64,000 nucleotides of DNA from Tranzscheliella williamsii (GCA_023212725.1 JALBYF010000046.1:62001-126000); one strand, 5' to 3'. Positions 51,287 through 61,750 are shown, counted from the first letter of the stretch. The notes: generated by a model not told the origin, from the letters alone. Numbers and translations: made by a program.

Positions 51287-53354
51287 AGGTACGTCCTCGG
51301 CGCCAGCGCTTTCTTCAGAGGACGGGCGAATCGGGACCCGATCCTTTCCCGATGTCCGATCCCCCTCCTTCTTCCGACGTAATCACGTGTGCATACCAGT
51401 GTCAATAAGATTCTACATTCGCTTGGTTCACCGAGAAACAGCTCGGGCTTGCCCGACAGGGCGGCTCTGCAGGAGACGGAAGGAGAGGCCACGACGATCC
51501 GGATTGGGTCTGCGGGGAAGCGCCTTGCTGCCAGGTCACGAAAGCGGGCAGATAATATGCATAGGCAGGAGTGCATACTACGGAAGGCAGAAAAGAAGTG
51601 CGAGTGGGGCACGATACAGCGTTTTCTCACGGTTCTCGGACATGCCCGAGGAAGATGCGGGGCTGAGCAATCACGAGCGAGATAGGAGCAGGTGACAGAT
51701 TGCGGGGCGCCATGTGGACTGACTGTCTGTCGAAGCCACATTATCGTTCTGAAAGCAGATCATCAGACCACCGTCCGAGGTGAGTGTTCCGGTCGAAGGG
51801 CGGCTTCATGGTTGCCAAGACGATAAGCGAACGCTATCCGAAGACCCGACGTATGTGGGTTCTTTTTTCTGGCGGCAATTTAATGTTAGATCGGAAATGG
51901 AAGCTCGGAAGTCATAAGTGAAGTATAGCCTCTTTGCAATAGCGGGAGCAGGCCTTACTGCGACTGATAGATAATAATGATTGCTGCATGCTCACATCTG
52001 GACTGGCCGTCTCGTTGCTCTTCCCGTTGTCTGCGTTGGTCGTGATGGCAGCTGAGGGATGAGGCGGCGAGACTGTGATGACGCTTCTGCCACCAACAGA
52101 TCAAAGTGCGAGTTGATTGGACGAGGCGTCGTTGGTTGAGTTAATCATTGGCCGATAGCGGTTGGCCGGAAGAATGCCAAGCGGTGTCGTCCATTGTTGC
52201 TCTTTTTTGGAAAAAAAATTCCAGCTCCGGCCCATAAATTTGCATGCGCTGCTGCCACTAAGCAAGGCCGATTGTCCGCGTGACATCCTACGCACACTGC
52301 GAGCGCTCGCAGCCTATGCTTCACTGCTTGTCTACCTGCGCCCTTGCTTTTTTTGTATTGTACGGGCCGCACCATGACAAGAAGCGAGGCGGTGTGCCCA
52401 AACGCGCCTGGCAGAAACTGCGCGCTTTTGAATCCACTGGCCCGCTCTGTCAATCGCTTTGCTTATCTGCGTGGGAGCGGGGCCGTCCACGCTTCATTTA
52501 CATTGTGTAGTTGCGCGAGGGACAAGCAGAAGCAGAGTTGGCACAAGCAATCTTTGTAGTTTACGTCGGCTCTGTAGTTCTAAGTCGGCTTTGTAGTATA
52601 GAGGCTATCGGTGTGCGCATGCTATCTTGGGCTTATGGGTGGCAAGTTTCGAATTCCGTTTTATGCGGCAAATGGCTTGCTTAAGTCAACTCCCACACAG
52701 AAGACAGCCGCCACAGTCGACTGCGACTGCCCGATAAGGTGCCTCTTGTTCGATAACTCGGAAGACATTGCTCCTTTCCACGCCTGCATCCCACATGGCT
52801 CCGGTGGATGGCCTTTCCCTTTGCTTTCTTCGCTTCTCTTTCCGTATCTCGGCCTGCAGACTGCCTTTGTGCCGGCTGCTTTGCGAGTGCCATCTCTTCC
52901 CCGCGCAACTTGGCCCAGCGACTAGCGAAAACCTTCTTCGCATCCTGGCCTTCTTTGTTCCTCATTCCAGCTAGCGATAAGCAAGAGGTGGTTCATCCCG
53001 ACGCCCGCTACCACCGTGCACTCCGTCGGTGCCTGGACTACCCCTACCGTGTAACTTGCTTACACCTACACTTCTCACCGGCGCTTTTCCCGTCCGTCTG
53101 CTTTCCGATTTTAACTTGGAAGGAACGGCTGCCGTCCTCCTCCCAACCCCTCCCCACCCTATAATACTACACTTTTTCAACGGCAGGCTTCCCTACCGTT
53201 CTCCCCACGCACTCCTCCGTGTTCTGCCATCGCCGGCCCTCGCTCTCTCCCCTATCGCACATCCATTTACGGTGCCTCGTTCACCCCGTCTTGCTCCACC
53301 TTCTGCCCTTCTGCTTTTCGCCCCTGCATTCGCCTCCGTCTATCGCCTACCGCG
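51287..53354. other. 2 kb gene-poor region before the nucleoside transporter gene
   Basis: No supported gene. The first half is mixed composition; from about 52750 the + strand becomes C/T-rich. TATAAT at 53160-53165 lies about 190 bases before the transporter ATG. A diverged tandem element with TGTAGT cores lies at 52553-52601. The long region suggests complex control of the transporter or an unannotated non-coding transcript. Confidence 0.4.
52553..52601 (+). repeat. Diverged ~19-base tandem element (TGTAGT core)
   Basis: GTCGGCTCTGTAG at 52565-52577 and GTCGGCTTTGTAG at 52584-52596 are spaced by 19 bases, and a partial TTTGTAGT copy precedes them. They lie upstream of the nucleoside transporter gene. 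Confidence 0.55.
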
Positions 53355-55274
53355 ATGTCGTCGGAACCGCAGGCCGCGATGCCTCAGCTGCCCAGGGAGT
53401 CGACCGCCCAGCAAACACAGCCAGACACAGCTATCAGCAATGACGGTTCCCATCCCGATCCTACCGACGACAAATTGGCCTATCAGGCATCCGACCGAGA
53501 TCTCGAAAGTCATCACGGCCGCCCCCCGGTGGAAGCTATCGAGCCGCATCCACAGGGCGAGCCCGGTCGTGCCGGCAAGCTATGGCACTCTATCCGCACA
53601 CATAGGGCAACCAGGGTTGCTCTTGACATGGCTCTGATCTGTTTGATCGTAAGTCTGACCGCCCGTGACGCCCGACGCGCTTTTCTCCGTAGCGTTCTTG
53701 CGTACTGAACACCCTGTCTTGCGCTCTGGGTGTCTCCTCTCTGCCTAATTACGCACCATCAGCTCGGTTGGTGGTTGCCCGGTATCATTCGACAAGAGAC
53801 CCGACATCGATGGATTATCACGACCATCTGGTCCTGGTTCTTTATCCTGCTCATCCTCTTCCACAATGACCGCTACATCTCCAAGGCTCCTTTTGCCCGT
53901 GGCATCGAGTTCGCTTGGACCAGATGCGTCTCCAAGCCATGGGGTCACGTTCCCCACTATGGCCGCATCGCCATTGGGTGGCTGGCTCTGCTGGCTATCT
54001 ACTTTGGAGGTGCTTTCGGTATCAAAGAGACCCCAGAGTCTCGGTATGCCGATCGCGCCAGATCCCTCTTTGGCCTCTTCCTCATCAACTGCTTTTTCTA
54101 CGCCATCTCGACCCGCAGGTCCGCCGTGAAATTGCAACCGGTCATCACCGGTCTCGGTCTCCAAATGATCATCGGCCTGCTCGTTTTCAAGACGGGCGCC
54201 TTCTACAGCGTTGCCCAGTGGCTTGCCTTTGCTGCCGCCGACTTGCTCCGACAGGGCCAGCTTGGAGGCGCTGTTTTCTTCTGGGGTGATCTTGCCCTCC
54301 AAGGCATTTTCTTCATCGACACTCTCTCCTCCATCATCTTCTTTGTCGCCCTCGTTGTTCTGCTCTCCTACCTTGGCATCATGTCCTGGGCCATTCGAAA
54401 GTTTGCCTGGTTCTTCTTCAAGCTGATGGGCATCTCTGGTGCCGAGGCTGTCGTAGCCGCCGCCTCTCCCTTTATCGGTCAGGGCGAAAATGCCGTCTTG
54501 GTGCAGAGCTTCCTCGAGCATATGACCAATGCCGAGATCTTCCAGGTGCTCACCTCGGGTTTCTCCACCATTGCCGGCTCCGTCTTCTTGGCCTACGTTC
54601 AGATGGGGGTATCGCCCACCCATTTGATCACGGCAGCCGTCATGTCCATCCCTGCTTCCATCGCCGCTTCCAAGATGGTCGTTCCCGAGACCGAGACTCC
54701 GGTCACTGCCGGATCCATCAACATTGACATCAACGAGAAGGGCGACGCTGTCGACGCTCTGCACGCCTTTTCCAACGGTGCCTGGCTCGGTGTGCGAGTG
54801 GCGGCGCTTATCTTCTGCAATGTGCTCTGCATTGTCTCGCTGCTGTACGCTGTCAATGGTTTGCTGACGTATATTGGCAACTTTTGGACCATTAACCAGC
54901 TCACGCTGACCCTGATCCTCGGATACATCCTCTACCCGTTCGCATGGTGCCTGGGTGTGCCCAAGAGCGAGCTTCTCCGTGTCTCGGAGCTTCTGGCCAC
55001 CAAGATTATCGCCAACGAATTTGTCGCCTACAAGGCGCTTCAGGGGATCAAAGATTCCAGCAACCCGCTCTCGGACCGCTCTGTCCTGCTCTCCAACTTT
55101 ATGCTTGCTGGGTTCGGCAACATTGGATCGCTCGGCATCAACATCGGTGTGCTCTCGGGTCTGGCGCCCAGCCGCGGCGGCGCGATTGCGCGCCTCGCCC
55201 CGCTCTCGCTGCTTACCGGCATCCTTGTCACCTGCTCCTCGGCCTGCATTGCCGGCGTCCTCGGAACCAAGTAG
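53355..55274 (+). CDS. Concentrative nucleoside transporter (CNT family)
   Basis: Two exons, 53355-53648 and 53763-55274, joined in phase 0 across a 114-base intron (GTAAGT...CATCAG), give 601 residues. A ~75-residue hydrophilic N-terminus is followed by many transmembrane helices. CNT signatures are visible: SPFIGQGENAVLVQSF, LTSGFSTIAGSVFLAYV and FMLAGFGNIGSLGINIGV. These belong to the Na+ or H+ coupled nucleoside transporter fold (SLC28/NupC). It would import nucleosides at the plasma membrane by ion symport. S. cerevisiae has no CNT, but several fungi and animals do. Unlike many neighbours the coding strand is C/T-rich throughout, with no skew switch. The minus-strand open frame across it is a shadow. 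Confidence 0.92.
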
Positions 55275-55503
55275 CCGTCTTGCCCTGCCGAAGGCACACC
55301 AGAACCCATCCGCACGGACGCGCAGTCCTTGGCTTCGGCGCAAATACCTCCTCCGAACCCTCACGCCGTTCCAGCCGTGCCGCTTCCACCGCTCTCTGCG
55401 ACGCAAGACAATGTGCCGACCCGCTGGCTCTACTGTCCATGTACTCTGTATTCACTATTTTGTTTCTCATCTGGTTTTCCGGGGCATCTGTGTCAATGGT
55501 CAT

Positions 55504-56013
55504 TCATCGATACAAGCGACGCTGGGCCGTGTTCTCTGAGCGCTGTGTGTGCGGGTGCCGATGGCGCTCGCCGGGGGGTGGGCGGTTTGCGGCGCGGGTG
55601 GGATGGAGGACGTCGGCGCGGATGAGGAGGCCGATGTAGAGGCCGACGGTGGAGAGGCCGAGGACGAGGATGAGGGAGGGGAGGAGGACCGCCCACTTGC
55701 GGGCGGGGAAGTAGGCGAGCAGGGGCGACGAGTCGGGCAGGAACGGCTGCGAAGGGTGGGTGTCCGACATGTCAGTGGACCGGCGGTCTGGAATGCGGCG
55801 CGGCGCTGTACCTACCAGGAGGACGGCCCAGGCGGTGTAGAACGCAAACAGGCCGAGCGCGACGAGCAAGATCAGCGCGCCCAGGGTGCGGTTTGCCGCC
55901 GTCTGTGGTGGAACAACGTCGGTCAGCCGTGCGCTGTCTCGTGCGCGCGCGCTCCAACTCACCCACTCCGCCACCTCGCCGCGGTCCGCCCTCCCCGCGC
56001 TCGTCTCCAGCAT
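55504..56013 (-). CDS. DPM2: Dolichol-phosphate mannose synthase regulatory subunit 2
   Basis: Three exons, 56013-55963, 55902-55816 and 55746-55504, joined in phase 0 by 60- and 69-base introns (GTGAGT...CACAG and GTAGGT...CGCAG), give 126 residues. Exon 2 carries helix 1 (RTLGALILLVALGLFAFYTA, then WAVLLV), and exon 3 carries PFLPDSSPLLAYFPARKWAV and helix 2 (LLPSLILVLGLSTVGLYIG), matching the two-helix DPM2 pattern with its FLP and short basic loop. DPM2 stabilises the catalytic Dpm1 in the ER membrane so that dolichol-P-mannose is made for glycosylation and GPI anchors. Animal DPM2 is 84 residues; here an Arg/His-rich C-terminal tail adds about 35. The gene was not visible as one open frame. 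It is convergent with the transporter. Confidence 0.85.
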   Translation of the reverse strand: MLETSAGRADRGEVAEWVSWSARARDSARLTDVVPPQTAANRTLGALILLVALGLFAFYTAWAVLLVGTAPRRIPDRRSTDMSDTHPSQPFLPDSSPLLAYFPARKWAVLLPSLILVLGLSTVGLYIGLLIRADVLHPTRAANRPPPGERHRHPHTQRSENTAQRRLYR

Positions 56014-56212
56014 GCACGCCCTGGCCGACAACCTGAACCGACGCACCAAAGGCCGCAGGATGGAGATGGTGGTGGGAACACAAGACGCCCTCGTCGGGAG
56101 TCGGAAGAAGGCGGCGCGACACAATCGCAACTCGGACCGCAGCGGGCTTCTCATCTGTCTCGCCACAGCACACCGCACTTGTGACTAGGAGCTGCGGCGA
56201 GGACGCGGGAGG

Positions 56213-57586
56213 ATGCCACCGCTGCCGCTGCATGGGTACGCGCCTTTGGCGAGCGGGTACGAGCGGCTCGGGGCGGGGGAGGAGGAAGGGGAGGAGGCGT
56301 GTGGAGGGGTTGTGCGGCGGCGGACGTACGGGCTGTCGCCGTACCAGGCGCGGGCGAATGATGCGGGCGACTTGCTGCGGTGTTTGCTCGCGGACATGCG
56401 GGGGGGGTCGCCGAAGCGGCTTGTGCTGCGGGTGACGGTGGGAGCGGGGAGGGTGGAGCTGCCGCTGCCGGTGCTGGGGGCTGCGGAAGCGGTGCCGTTT
56501 GCGCTGGCGGACGATGTGCCGTGCCTGCGCGGGCTGCGGCGAGTGCGGCGCTCGTGGCGGGAGACGCTGCGCGCGGTGCTGGCGCGGCCCGCCAAGGGCG
56601 ACGTCGACGAGCGGCTCGGCCTGGCGCGGTATGCGCACCCACCCTCGCTGCCGCGCGCCACCGCGACGCAGATCTGGGACACACTGACCGCCAAGCCGAC
56701 CTACGCCGACCCCGCCACTGTCGACCGCTACACCGCCCGCCTCGACCGCGGCACCGCACCCCCCTGGGCACTCCTCGCCGCACCCGCCACCACCACCACC
56801 CACGAGGAGGAAGAGCTCGACGCCGACCTGGCCAATCTGTCGCTTTTCAACACGAACGGCGACCTGGACCTGTCGATCTTCTTCCGCCACTCGCGCCGCC
56901 GCACGCACTCGCGGCTCGCACCGGCGGCGCTGCAGGAGGCGCTGGAACGGTTCGCCGACGACCGGCACGTGTCCAAGTGGCTCGTCTGCCGGCAGGAGGT
57001 GTACGGCTGGGACTGGGAGGCGGTCGCCGCCGCGGTCGCGCGCATCGTCGCCGAGGCACGCCCCGCGGACAGCCCGCCCGCCGTCCACCTCGACGTCATC
57101 GGACTCGAGGCGTATCCGGTTTACCATGTCGTCTGGCGCGGCGCCGTGCTCGCGGCCCGCCTCGGCGTCTTGGACACCCGCGCTGCCGTCGTCGCCGCCA
57201 CGCTGCTCCCGCCGCTGCTGGCAGCCGCGCTTGCCGCCCGCCTCGTCCCGCCCGCGCTCGGCCTCCCGGTCCTCCTCGCCGCCCTCGTCGCCGCCGCCGC
57301 CACCGCCCTCGTCCACACCAGCACGGCATGCGTCCACGACACCGTCGGCACAGCCTGGTCTCTCGCCCCCAAGTGGTCCAAGCTGCCCGTCCCAGACGAC
57401 TGGCCCCACGACCGCGTCCTGCACAGCATCCCTCCCACCGCCCCCGACAACGCTGCCGCACTCCACAGCCCCGCCCCGAAACTGAGAAAAACCGACCGCG
57501 GCTGGTTCGTCTCCACGGGCGTCGACGAGGCCGAATGGGTCCACATGCACCGCCGCCGCATACTCGACGCTTTCCAGCGACGCTAG
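56213..57586 (+). CDS. Unknown protein with two C-terminal membrane helices
   Basis: A single-exon gene for 457 residues in the most GC-rich block. The N-terminal ~240 residues are soluble and rich in Arg, Ala, Leu and acidic residues (for example SKWLVCRQEVYGWDWEAV near residue 265). Two closely spaced hydrophobic segments lie at about residues 320-365 (VVAATLLPPLLAAALAARLV and LLAALVAAAATALVH). The C-terminus is soluble and Trp-rich (GWFVSTGVDEAEWVHMHRRR). There is no signal peptide, so this could be a tail-anchored or two-pass membrane protein with its N-terminus in the cytosol. No family is recognised. Codon positions 3 are almost all G or C, and the coding strand changes from G-rich to C-rich at about 56580. 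It starts about 200 bases from the divergent DPM2 start. Confidence 0.7.
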   Translation: MPPLPLHGYAPLASGYERLGAGEEEGEEACGGVVRRRTYGLSPYQARANDAGDLLRCLLADMRGGSPKRLVLRVTVGAGRVELPLPVLGAAEAVPFALADDVPCLRGLRRVRRSWRETLRAVLARPAKGDVDERLGLARYAHPPSLPRATATQIWDTLTAKPTYADPATVDRYTARLDRGTAPPWALLAAPATTTTHEEEELDADLANLSLFNTNGDLDLSIFFRHSRRRTHSRLAPAALQEALERFADDRHVSKWLVCRQEVYGWDWEAVAAAVARIVAEARPADSPPAVHLDVIGLEAYPVYHVVWRGAVLAARLGVLDTRAAVVAATLLPPLLAAALAARLVPPALGLPVLLAALVAAAATALVHTSTACVHDTVGTAWSLAPKWSKLPVPDDWPHDRVLHSIPPTAPDNAAALHSPAPKLRKTDRGWFVSTGVDEAEWVHMHRRRILDAFQRR

Positions 57587-57628
57587 CCGCGCAAATACCC
57601 TGCCAATGCGTGTGATTGCTATGTGTGT

Positions 57629-58525
57629 CTATACGTCGGCGGCGTCGTCGCCGAGCCGCCCGCCCCTGCTCAACTGGTTGTAAGCCTGGCGGAGGCCGGG
57701 GTTGCGCTTGCTTGCGTGGTCTGGCGCGCTCGGCGGGATGTCGGCTGGCGAGGAGCGGGCGTGGTGGTCGAGGATGCTGGCAAGGCTGGGGTTGACCTGG
57801 GTCCGCGGTTCCGTGGGGGTGGGGCGCGGGGCGGGGGGGCCGAAGCGGGCGGGGGGCCAGAGGATCCAGTCGATGCGGGCGGTGATGAGGCCCATGGGGA
57901 CGGGGCCGAACTCGCGCGAGTCGCGGCTCTTGTTGCTGGTGGCGGCGGCGTCGCCCTCGACCCAGACGTGGCCGGGGGGGATGCGGAGGTGCGCGATGCG
58001 CGCGCGCCCAGCAGTGCCCGTGGCGGGCGCCCACACGCGGACCGTGTCGCCAGGCAGCGCAACGACCCGCTTGGTCAGCAGCAAGCGCCGGTCCAGCGGC
58101 GAGACAAGCGTCACTACATCGCCCGCGCGCAGCCGCTGGTGCGCCATCGTCACCGTCCGGTTGAGCACCACCACATCTGCCGCCGCATCCGCCCGCACCG
58201 CCTCCGCAAACGCACCGTTGAACGTCGGCGACATCGACCCCCCGCTCACATTCCCCAGCGAGTACAGATGCGACGTCGCAAACACCGCCACCGGAATCCA
58301 CCCCAGCAGCATCACCACCCGCGCCCCTCGCCCCCCCGCCCCCCCTTCCTCCCCGCCTCTCCCCATGTCGCCCATCGAGACCGCCCCCGACTGCGCCGCT
58401 GCCCCCCGCGGCGACATCCAAACCCCGGCTCGTAGCGTCGCGCCATTGGCCAGCCAGCCTATCCCAGCGCCCCCGCTCCTACCGCCAAGGCCTATCGCCA
58501 CCCGCGGCGTCTTCGACAACAGCAT
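57629..58525 (-). CDS. IMP2: Mitochondrial inner membrane protease subunit 2-like
   Basis: A single-exon gene for 298 residues; the first ATG in frame that precedes the membrane helix is at 58525. A hydrophobic helix (VVMLLGWIPVAVFATSHLY, residues 70-88) is followed by GGSMSPTFN with catalytic Ser97 and by RLLLTKRVVALPGDTV with Lys152, the serine-lysine dyad of the S26 signal peptidase family. HVWVEGDAAATSNKSRDSREFGPVP is the conserved box E region (only part shown: VEGDAAATSNKSRDSREFG). Imp2 cleaves presequences of proteins in the intermembrane space together with Imp1. The protein is longer than yeast Imp2 (177 residues): about 65 Gly-rich residues precede the helix and about 55 disordered residues follow the domain. 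The two alternatives are Imp1 or another S26 peptidase. Confidence 0.86.
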   Translation of the reverse strand: MLLSKTPRVAIGLGGRSGGAGIGWLANGATLRAGVWMSPRGAAAQSGAVSMGDMGRGGEEGGAGGRGARVVMLLGWIPVAVFATSHLYSLGNVSGGSMSPTFNGAFAEAVRADAAADVVVLNRTVTMAHQRLRAGDVVTLVSPLDRRLLLTKRVVALPGDTVRVWAPATGTAGRARIAHLRIPPGHVWVEGDAAATSNKSRDSREFGPVPMGLITARIDWILWPPARFGPPAPRPTPTEPRTQVNPSLASILDHHARSSPADIPPSAPDHASKRNPGLRQAYNQLSRGGRLGDDAADV

Positions 58526-58838
58526 CCAGGACAGAGTGAGATGGTGACCAGACGCAAAGTTCCGTTTCCCCGTCTTCGCTTCTGGCTCAAGGAGAAAGCA
58601 GTCACACTCGCAAACAAAAAACCCAAAATGAAATAACAAGCATGAGGTACATCGACGAAAAATAGCCAGATAGCCAGGTGACCACAATAGCGCGGTGACT
58701 GGTGCACCTTTTTGAAGGTGTTGACCGACTCACACCGCCAGCATTCGGGTATCAGCATAGGCGCAGTGGAGTACGGGGCGCGGGTAGACATGGAGTAGCA
58801 CAGCGTGCATTGCAACCGAGCATTATGGGGCGGACACT
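58526..58838. other. Region between IMP2 and the bZIP gene
   Basis: About 310 bases without a gene. It has the IMP2 promoter and the 3' flank of the bZIP gene. The stretch 58600-58700 is AT-richer. Confidence 0.35.
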
Positions 58839-61148
58839 TCACGGGTCCAGCTCTTTCAGCTTGGCCTGGGCGAATTCGCTGAAGCGAGCGTGGTCTTGCC
58901 AGAGCTGCTCCATTGTCAGTGGCGCTTGGTCGCGGGACGCCCTGTGGCGGTTGACGATAGCAAGCAGCGGCTCGTCTATGAGCTGTGGATAGCGGATAAG
59001 AAAAGGATACGTGAGAGCCCACGTCCCTTCCGAGTTGGTGTCGCCCGGACCGACGTCGATAAAGCGGATGACGTCCATCATGACGTTTTCCACCTTGAGC
59101 TGCGGAGTCTGGATCATCTTGTCCCGGATCGAAGCCCAAGGAAACCCGTCGATGAGCATGTCGTGCGGCGTCGTCTCTTGCAACGGCGTGGGCTTCAGCA
59201 CCGGCGGCAGCCTGTACGCCGGATTGGCCCGCCGATTGCGCAAATGGTAGGAGAGCTGGACAAAGGCCTCCACTTGGTGCTCCATACTCTCGGACGTAGT
59301 GTTCTTGCTGCCATCGGCGTTGGAGGTGGGATGGAGATCGCCTTCGTCCCAGCCGTTCGGCAGCATAACGTTGGCCAGCCTGACATTCGGGTTTCGCCGT
59401 TCTTCGTTCTGGATGTAGTTCATGTCCATCTCGTCCAACTGGACGTCGGAACGTAGGATCAGGAACTGGGTCGCTCCGCGCTTGGCGCGGATACGATTGA
59501 CCAGGGCTATCAATCTCGCGATCCGTGTCTGGACGTTGCGCAGAGCATCGACATGGGTCTGGCGCAACACGGTCAGCTCAGAGTTATCGTGGCTGTTGAC
59601 AGGCGCCTGGAGTTCGGACGCGCTTCCTTGTGGCGTACCCGGCATCGATCTCGAGCGCATGTCGCTGGACGGCAGGGCCATTTCGGCTGGCGAGGATCGT
59701 GGGTAAGTATCGGCGGAAAAGTGGCTAGTGCCGGCCAGCGGGTCGACAGCGGCGCCAGAAGCGGCCATATATTCATTGATGGCCGGCGACATGCCCGAAA
59801 AGCTGGAAGCTCCCAGACCAGCTCCGATGCCACCATATAGCATCGAGTCGAAATTGAATCCATTGGGGGTGAGCAGATTCTGACCCGTGGCAGCGTTGCC
59901 GTTGGTCGATTCTCGGAAGGATGGGTATGTCTCCGAAGACCCCGGATTGGTAGGTGCCGAACCACCCAAAAGTGTTTGCATAAACATGGAATCGACGTCG
60001 TTTCGAAGCTGCTCAGTGGGGCCGGACTGAGGTGCCGACCAGGACGTGCTGAGATTGGCCGACGTTGGAGGTGGGAGCCACTCCTGGCCCGTATCTACCG
60101 CTGACATGGGTCTAGGCGACTCGGTAGTCTGCTGTCCGAGTCCAATAGAGTCGCTTGAGGTCTTGATCGGAGCAACTTGGACTGTCTGCTTGGGTGCGGA
60201 TGGCTGCGGAGCTCCGGACTCGCTCTGCTCGGCGGACAAGGAGGCCTCGTCCGTCTTCCGCTTCCTCTTGCCTGCCTTGCCGTTTCCTGCCGGTAACTGA
60301 TCGGAACTTGCTTTTTTGGATCCCGACGCCGCTGCCGTCGGCGGGGCTGCTGATGCTGCAGCCGCCTTGGCCGTGGCGTCGCGGTAGATGGCAGGGAGCT
60401 TGCTCTCGGGCAGCCCCTCGAGAGGAATGTTGCTTTCTTGCCGGATCTGTTTGAGAGCGTCACACTCGCCGGCTCCCGGCCAATTGGCCCAGGCTTCGGC
60501 CATGGTTTTCTCGCTGGAGGATCCCATTGCAGCATCGAGCTGTTCCCTGGACATGCCTGCTTCGGCAAGGCATCCTCCGATACTACGTCTGCCGATAAAG
60601 TGCGACAGATTGGCAACAATGCCGCGAAGCGAGTTATTCTCGGCCAGAAGATGACGCAGAGCGTATCTCAGCCGATTTACTTGTGTGTCATGATCCGACG
60701 AGAGAAGCTCTACCCTTGCTTCTAGAGCGCGGATATATTGCTGCTTCCTTTGGCGGAACTCGCGTTGAGCGGCTCGATTCTGCTCTTTTCTGTGTTGGGC
60801 TGATCGCGTATCCTTTGACTTGGCACCCGCGCCGACGATACCTGCCGCTGCGCCTTTTCTTTTTCTGGCCGCGGTCTTGCCATTGGCTTTCTTTGTGGAT
60901 GCAGGGCCGGCGGTAGGCGATGCGTTAGCGTCGTCGTCGTCGTCTTCGTCGTCGTCATCATCGTCGGTGTTAAAGTCGGCAGCGGTGGTAAGGGATCGAC
61001 TGAGAGCAGAGGTAGGTCGGGAGGAATCTAGCGTAGGTTGTGGGCCAAGGGACATGGCGGTCTGGAATCCACTTGAGATGGCTGTGGGAGAGGCATCTGT
61101 CCAGCGGTCCATGGGCGAGCCCGTCGGTCCGCGATGAGCGGGAGGCAT
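58839..61148 (-). CDS. bZIP transcription factor with DUF3425-like C-terminus
   Basis: A single-exon gene for 769 residues. The frame opens with a TTG at 61199; the first ATG is at 61148. A run of Asp (TDDDDDDEDDDDD, residues 61-73) is encoded by a GAC/GAT repeat. The basic region HRKEQNRAAQREFRQRKQQ lies at about residues 119-137, with the N-x2-A-A-Q-R-x-F-R signature of Yap/Pap1-type bZIP proteins, and a leucine zipper follows. The C-terminal ~150 residues (MLIDGFPWASIRDKMIQTP, WALTYPFLIRYPQLIDEPLL) match the fungal DUF3425 domain often fused to bZIP. It should bind AP-1-like sites. No cysteine-rich Yap1 stress-sensor domain is seen. The zipper-flanking region and DUF3425 are separated by ~400 disordered residues with Ser/Thr/Pro/Gln. 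Confidence 0.9.
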   Translation of the reverse strand: MPPAHRGPTGSPMDRWTDASPTAISSGFQTAMSLGPQPTLDSSRPTSALSRSLTTAADFNTDDDDDDEDDDDDANASPTAGPASTKKANGKTAARKRKGAAAGIVGAGAKSKDTRSAQHRKEQNRAAQREFRQRKQQYIRALEARVELLSSDHDTQVNRLRYALRHLLAENNSLRGIVANLSHFIGRRSIGGCLAEAGMSREQLDAAMGSSSEKTMAEAWANWPGAGECDALKQIRQESNIPLEGLPESKLPAIYRDATAKAAAASAAPPTAAASGSKKASSDQLPAGNGKAGKRKRKTDEASLSAEQSESGAPQPSAPKQTVQVAPIKTSSDSIGLGQQTTESPRPMSAVDTGQEWLPPPTSANLSTSWSAPQSGPTEQLRNDVDSMFMQTLLGGSAPTNPGSSETYPSFRESTNGNAATGQNLLTPNGFNFDSMLYGGIGAGLGASSFSGMSPAINEYMAASGAAVDPLAGTSHFSADTYPRSSPAEMALPSSDMRSRSMPGTPQGSASELQAPVNSHDNSELTVLRQTHVDALRNVQTRIARLIALVNRIRAKRGATQFLILRSDVQLDEMDMNYIQNEERRNPNVRLANVMLPNGWDEGDLHPTSNADGSKNTTSESMEHQVEAFVQLSYHLRNRRANPAYRLPPVLKPTPLQETTPHDMLIDGFPWASIRDKMIQTPQLKVENVMMDVIRFIDVGPGDTNSEGTWALTYPFLIRYPQLIDEPLLAIVNRHRASRDQAPLTMEQLWQDHARFSEFAQAKLKELDP
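60925..60966 (+). repeat. GTC/GTCGTC trinucleotide repeat encoding Asp run
   Basis: An imperfect (GTC)n tract on the + strand, with CTT and ATC interruptions, encodes the poly-Asp stretch in the bZIP protein. It is likely to be length-variable. Confidence 0.75.
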
Positions 61149-61750
61149 GTTGGGACCTCGGCGTACCCGGCCAGCGAACGAGTGCAAAGGTGGTAGCAAT
61201 CCAGCCGGCCACCAGCAGAGAGATGGTGGGTGCGGTTCGAGGTGGGGCTGCAGAGCCAGCTCAGGGTCAAAGTGGAGAAAGAGGCCCGAGTCACAGCAGT
61301 AACAGCCGTAGCGAAATTGTAAATGCCGCCGGGGTTTTGTGTATGCCGGTGCGGATTCAATTTCACCAAAATCTCACTTCTCTGTTAAGCTTCGAGCTCG
61401 GTAGAATGGCGAAAGGGAGGCACGCTCACTCGTACGGATGAAAGCGGAAGCCCACTCAAGGTAACGCAGCGACAGCACAGACCATACAGTATTATATAAG
61501 TTAGATTTCTCGTTCGTGCAGTGACTATGCATATCGTGGCTCGCGCAAGTCTGTGCTCGCATGGAACACCGACCGGTTCCTTGAAGCGCATAGCTCGCCG
61601 GTGCATTGGCCTACAACACCCTCCTCTATCTATCTCCTCGCTGCGGTACTCCTTGGCTAGCTCCAACCATCAGTTAGCCGTCATCGAGCAAGCCTACAAC
61701 ATCGGGCTCGCCCTTGTTATTGCTCTACACTCGGACGGCATACAGCCATC
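61149..61750. other. Divergent promoter region, bZIP / LSB5
   Basis: About 600 bases between divergent starts. TATATAA on the + strand at 61493-61499 lies 252 bases before the LSB5 ATG; its complement could also serve the bZIP gene. A pyrimidine-rich leader precedes LSB5. Confidence 0.45.

Noticed and set aside
53745..55406. 553-codon minus-strand open frame opposite the nucleoside transporter
   Set aside because: It is Gly/Asp/Arg-rich nonsense complementary to a protein with clear CNT motifs.
55772..58421. Large minus-strand open frames over the 56-58 kb block
   Set aside because: Low-complexity Arg/Gly/Ala readings of GC-extreme DNA. The plus-strand gene at 56213 and minus-strand IMP2 explain the region better.
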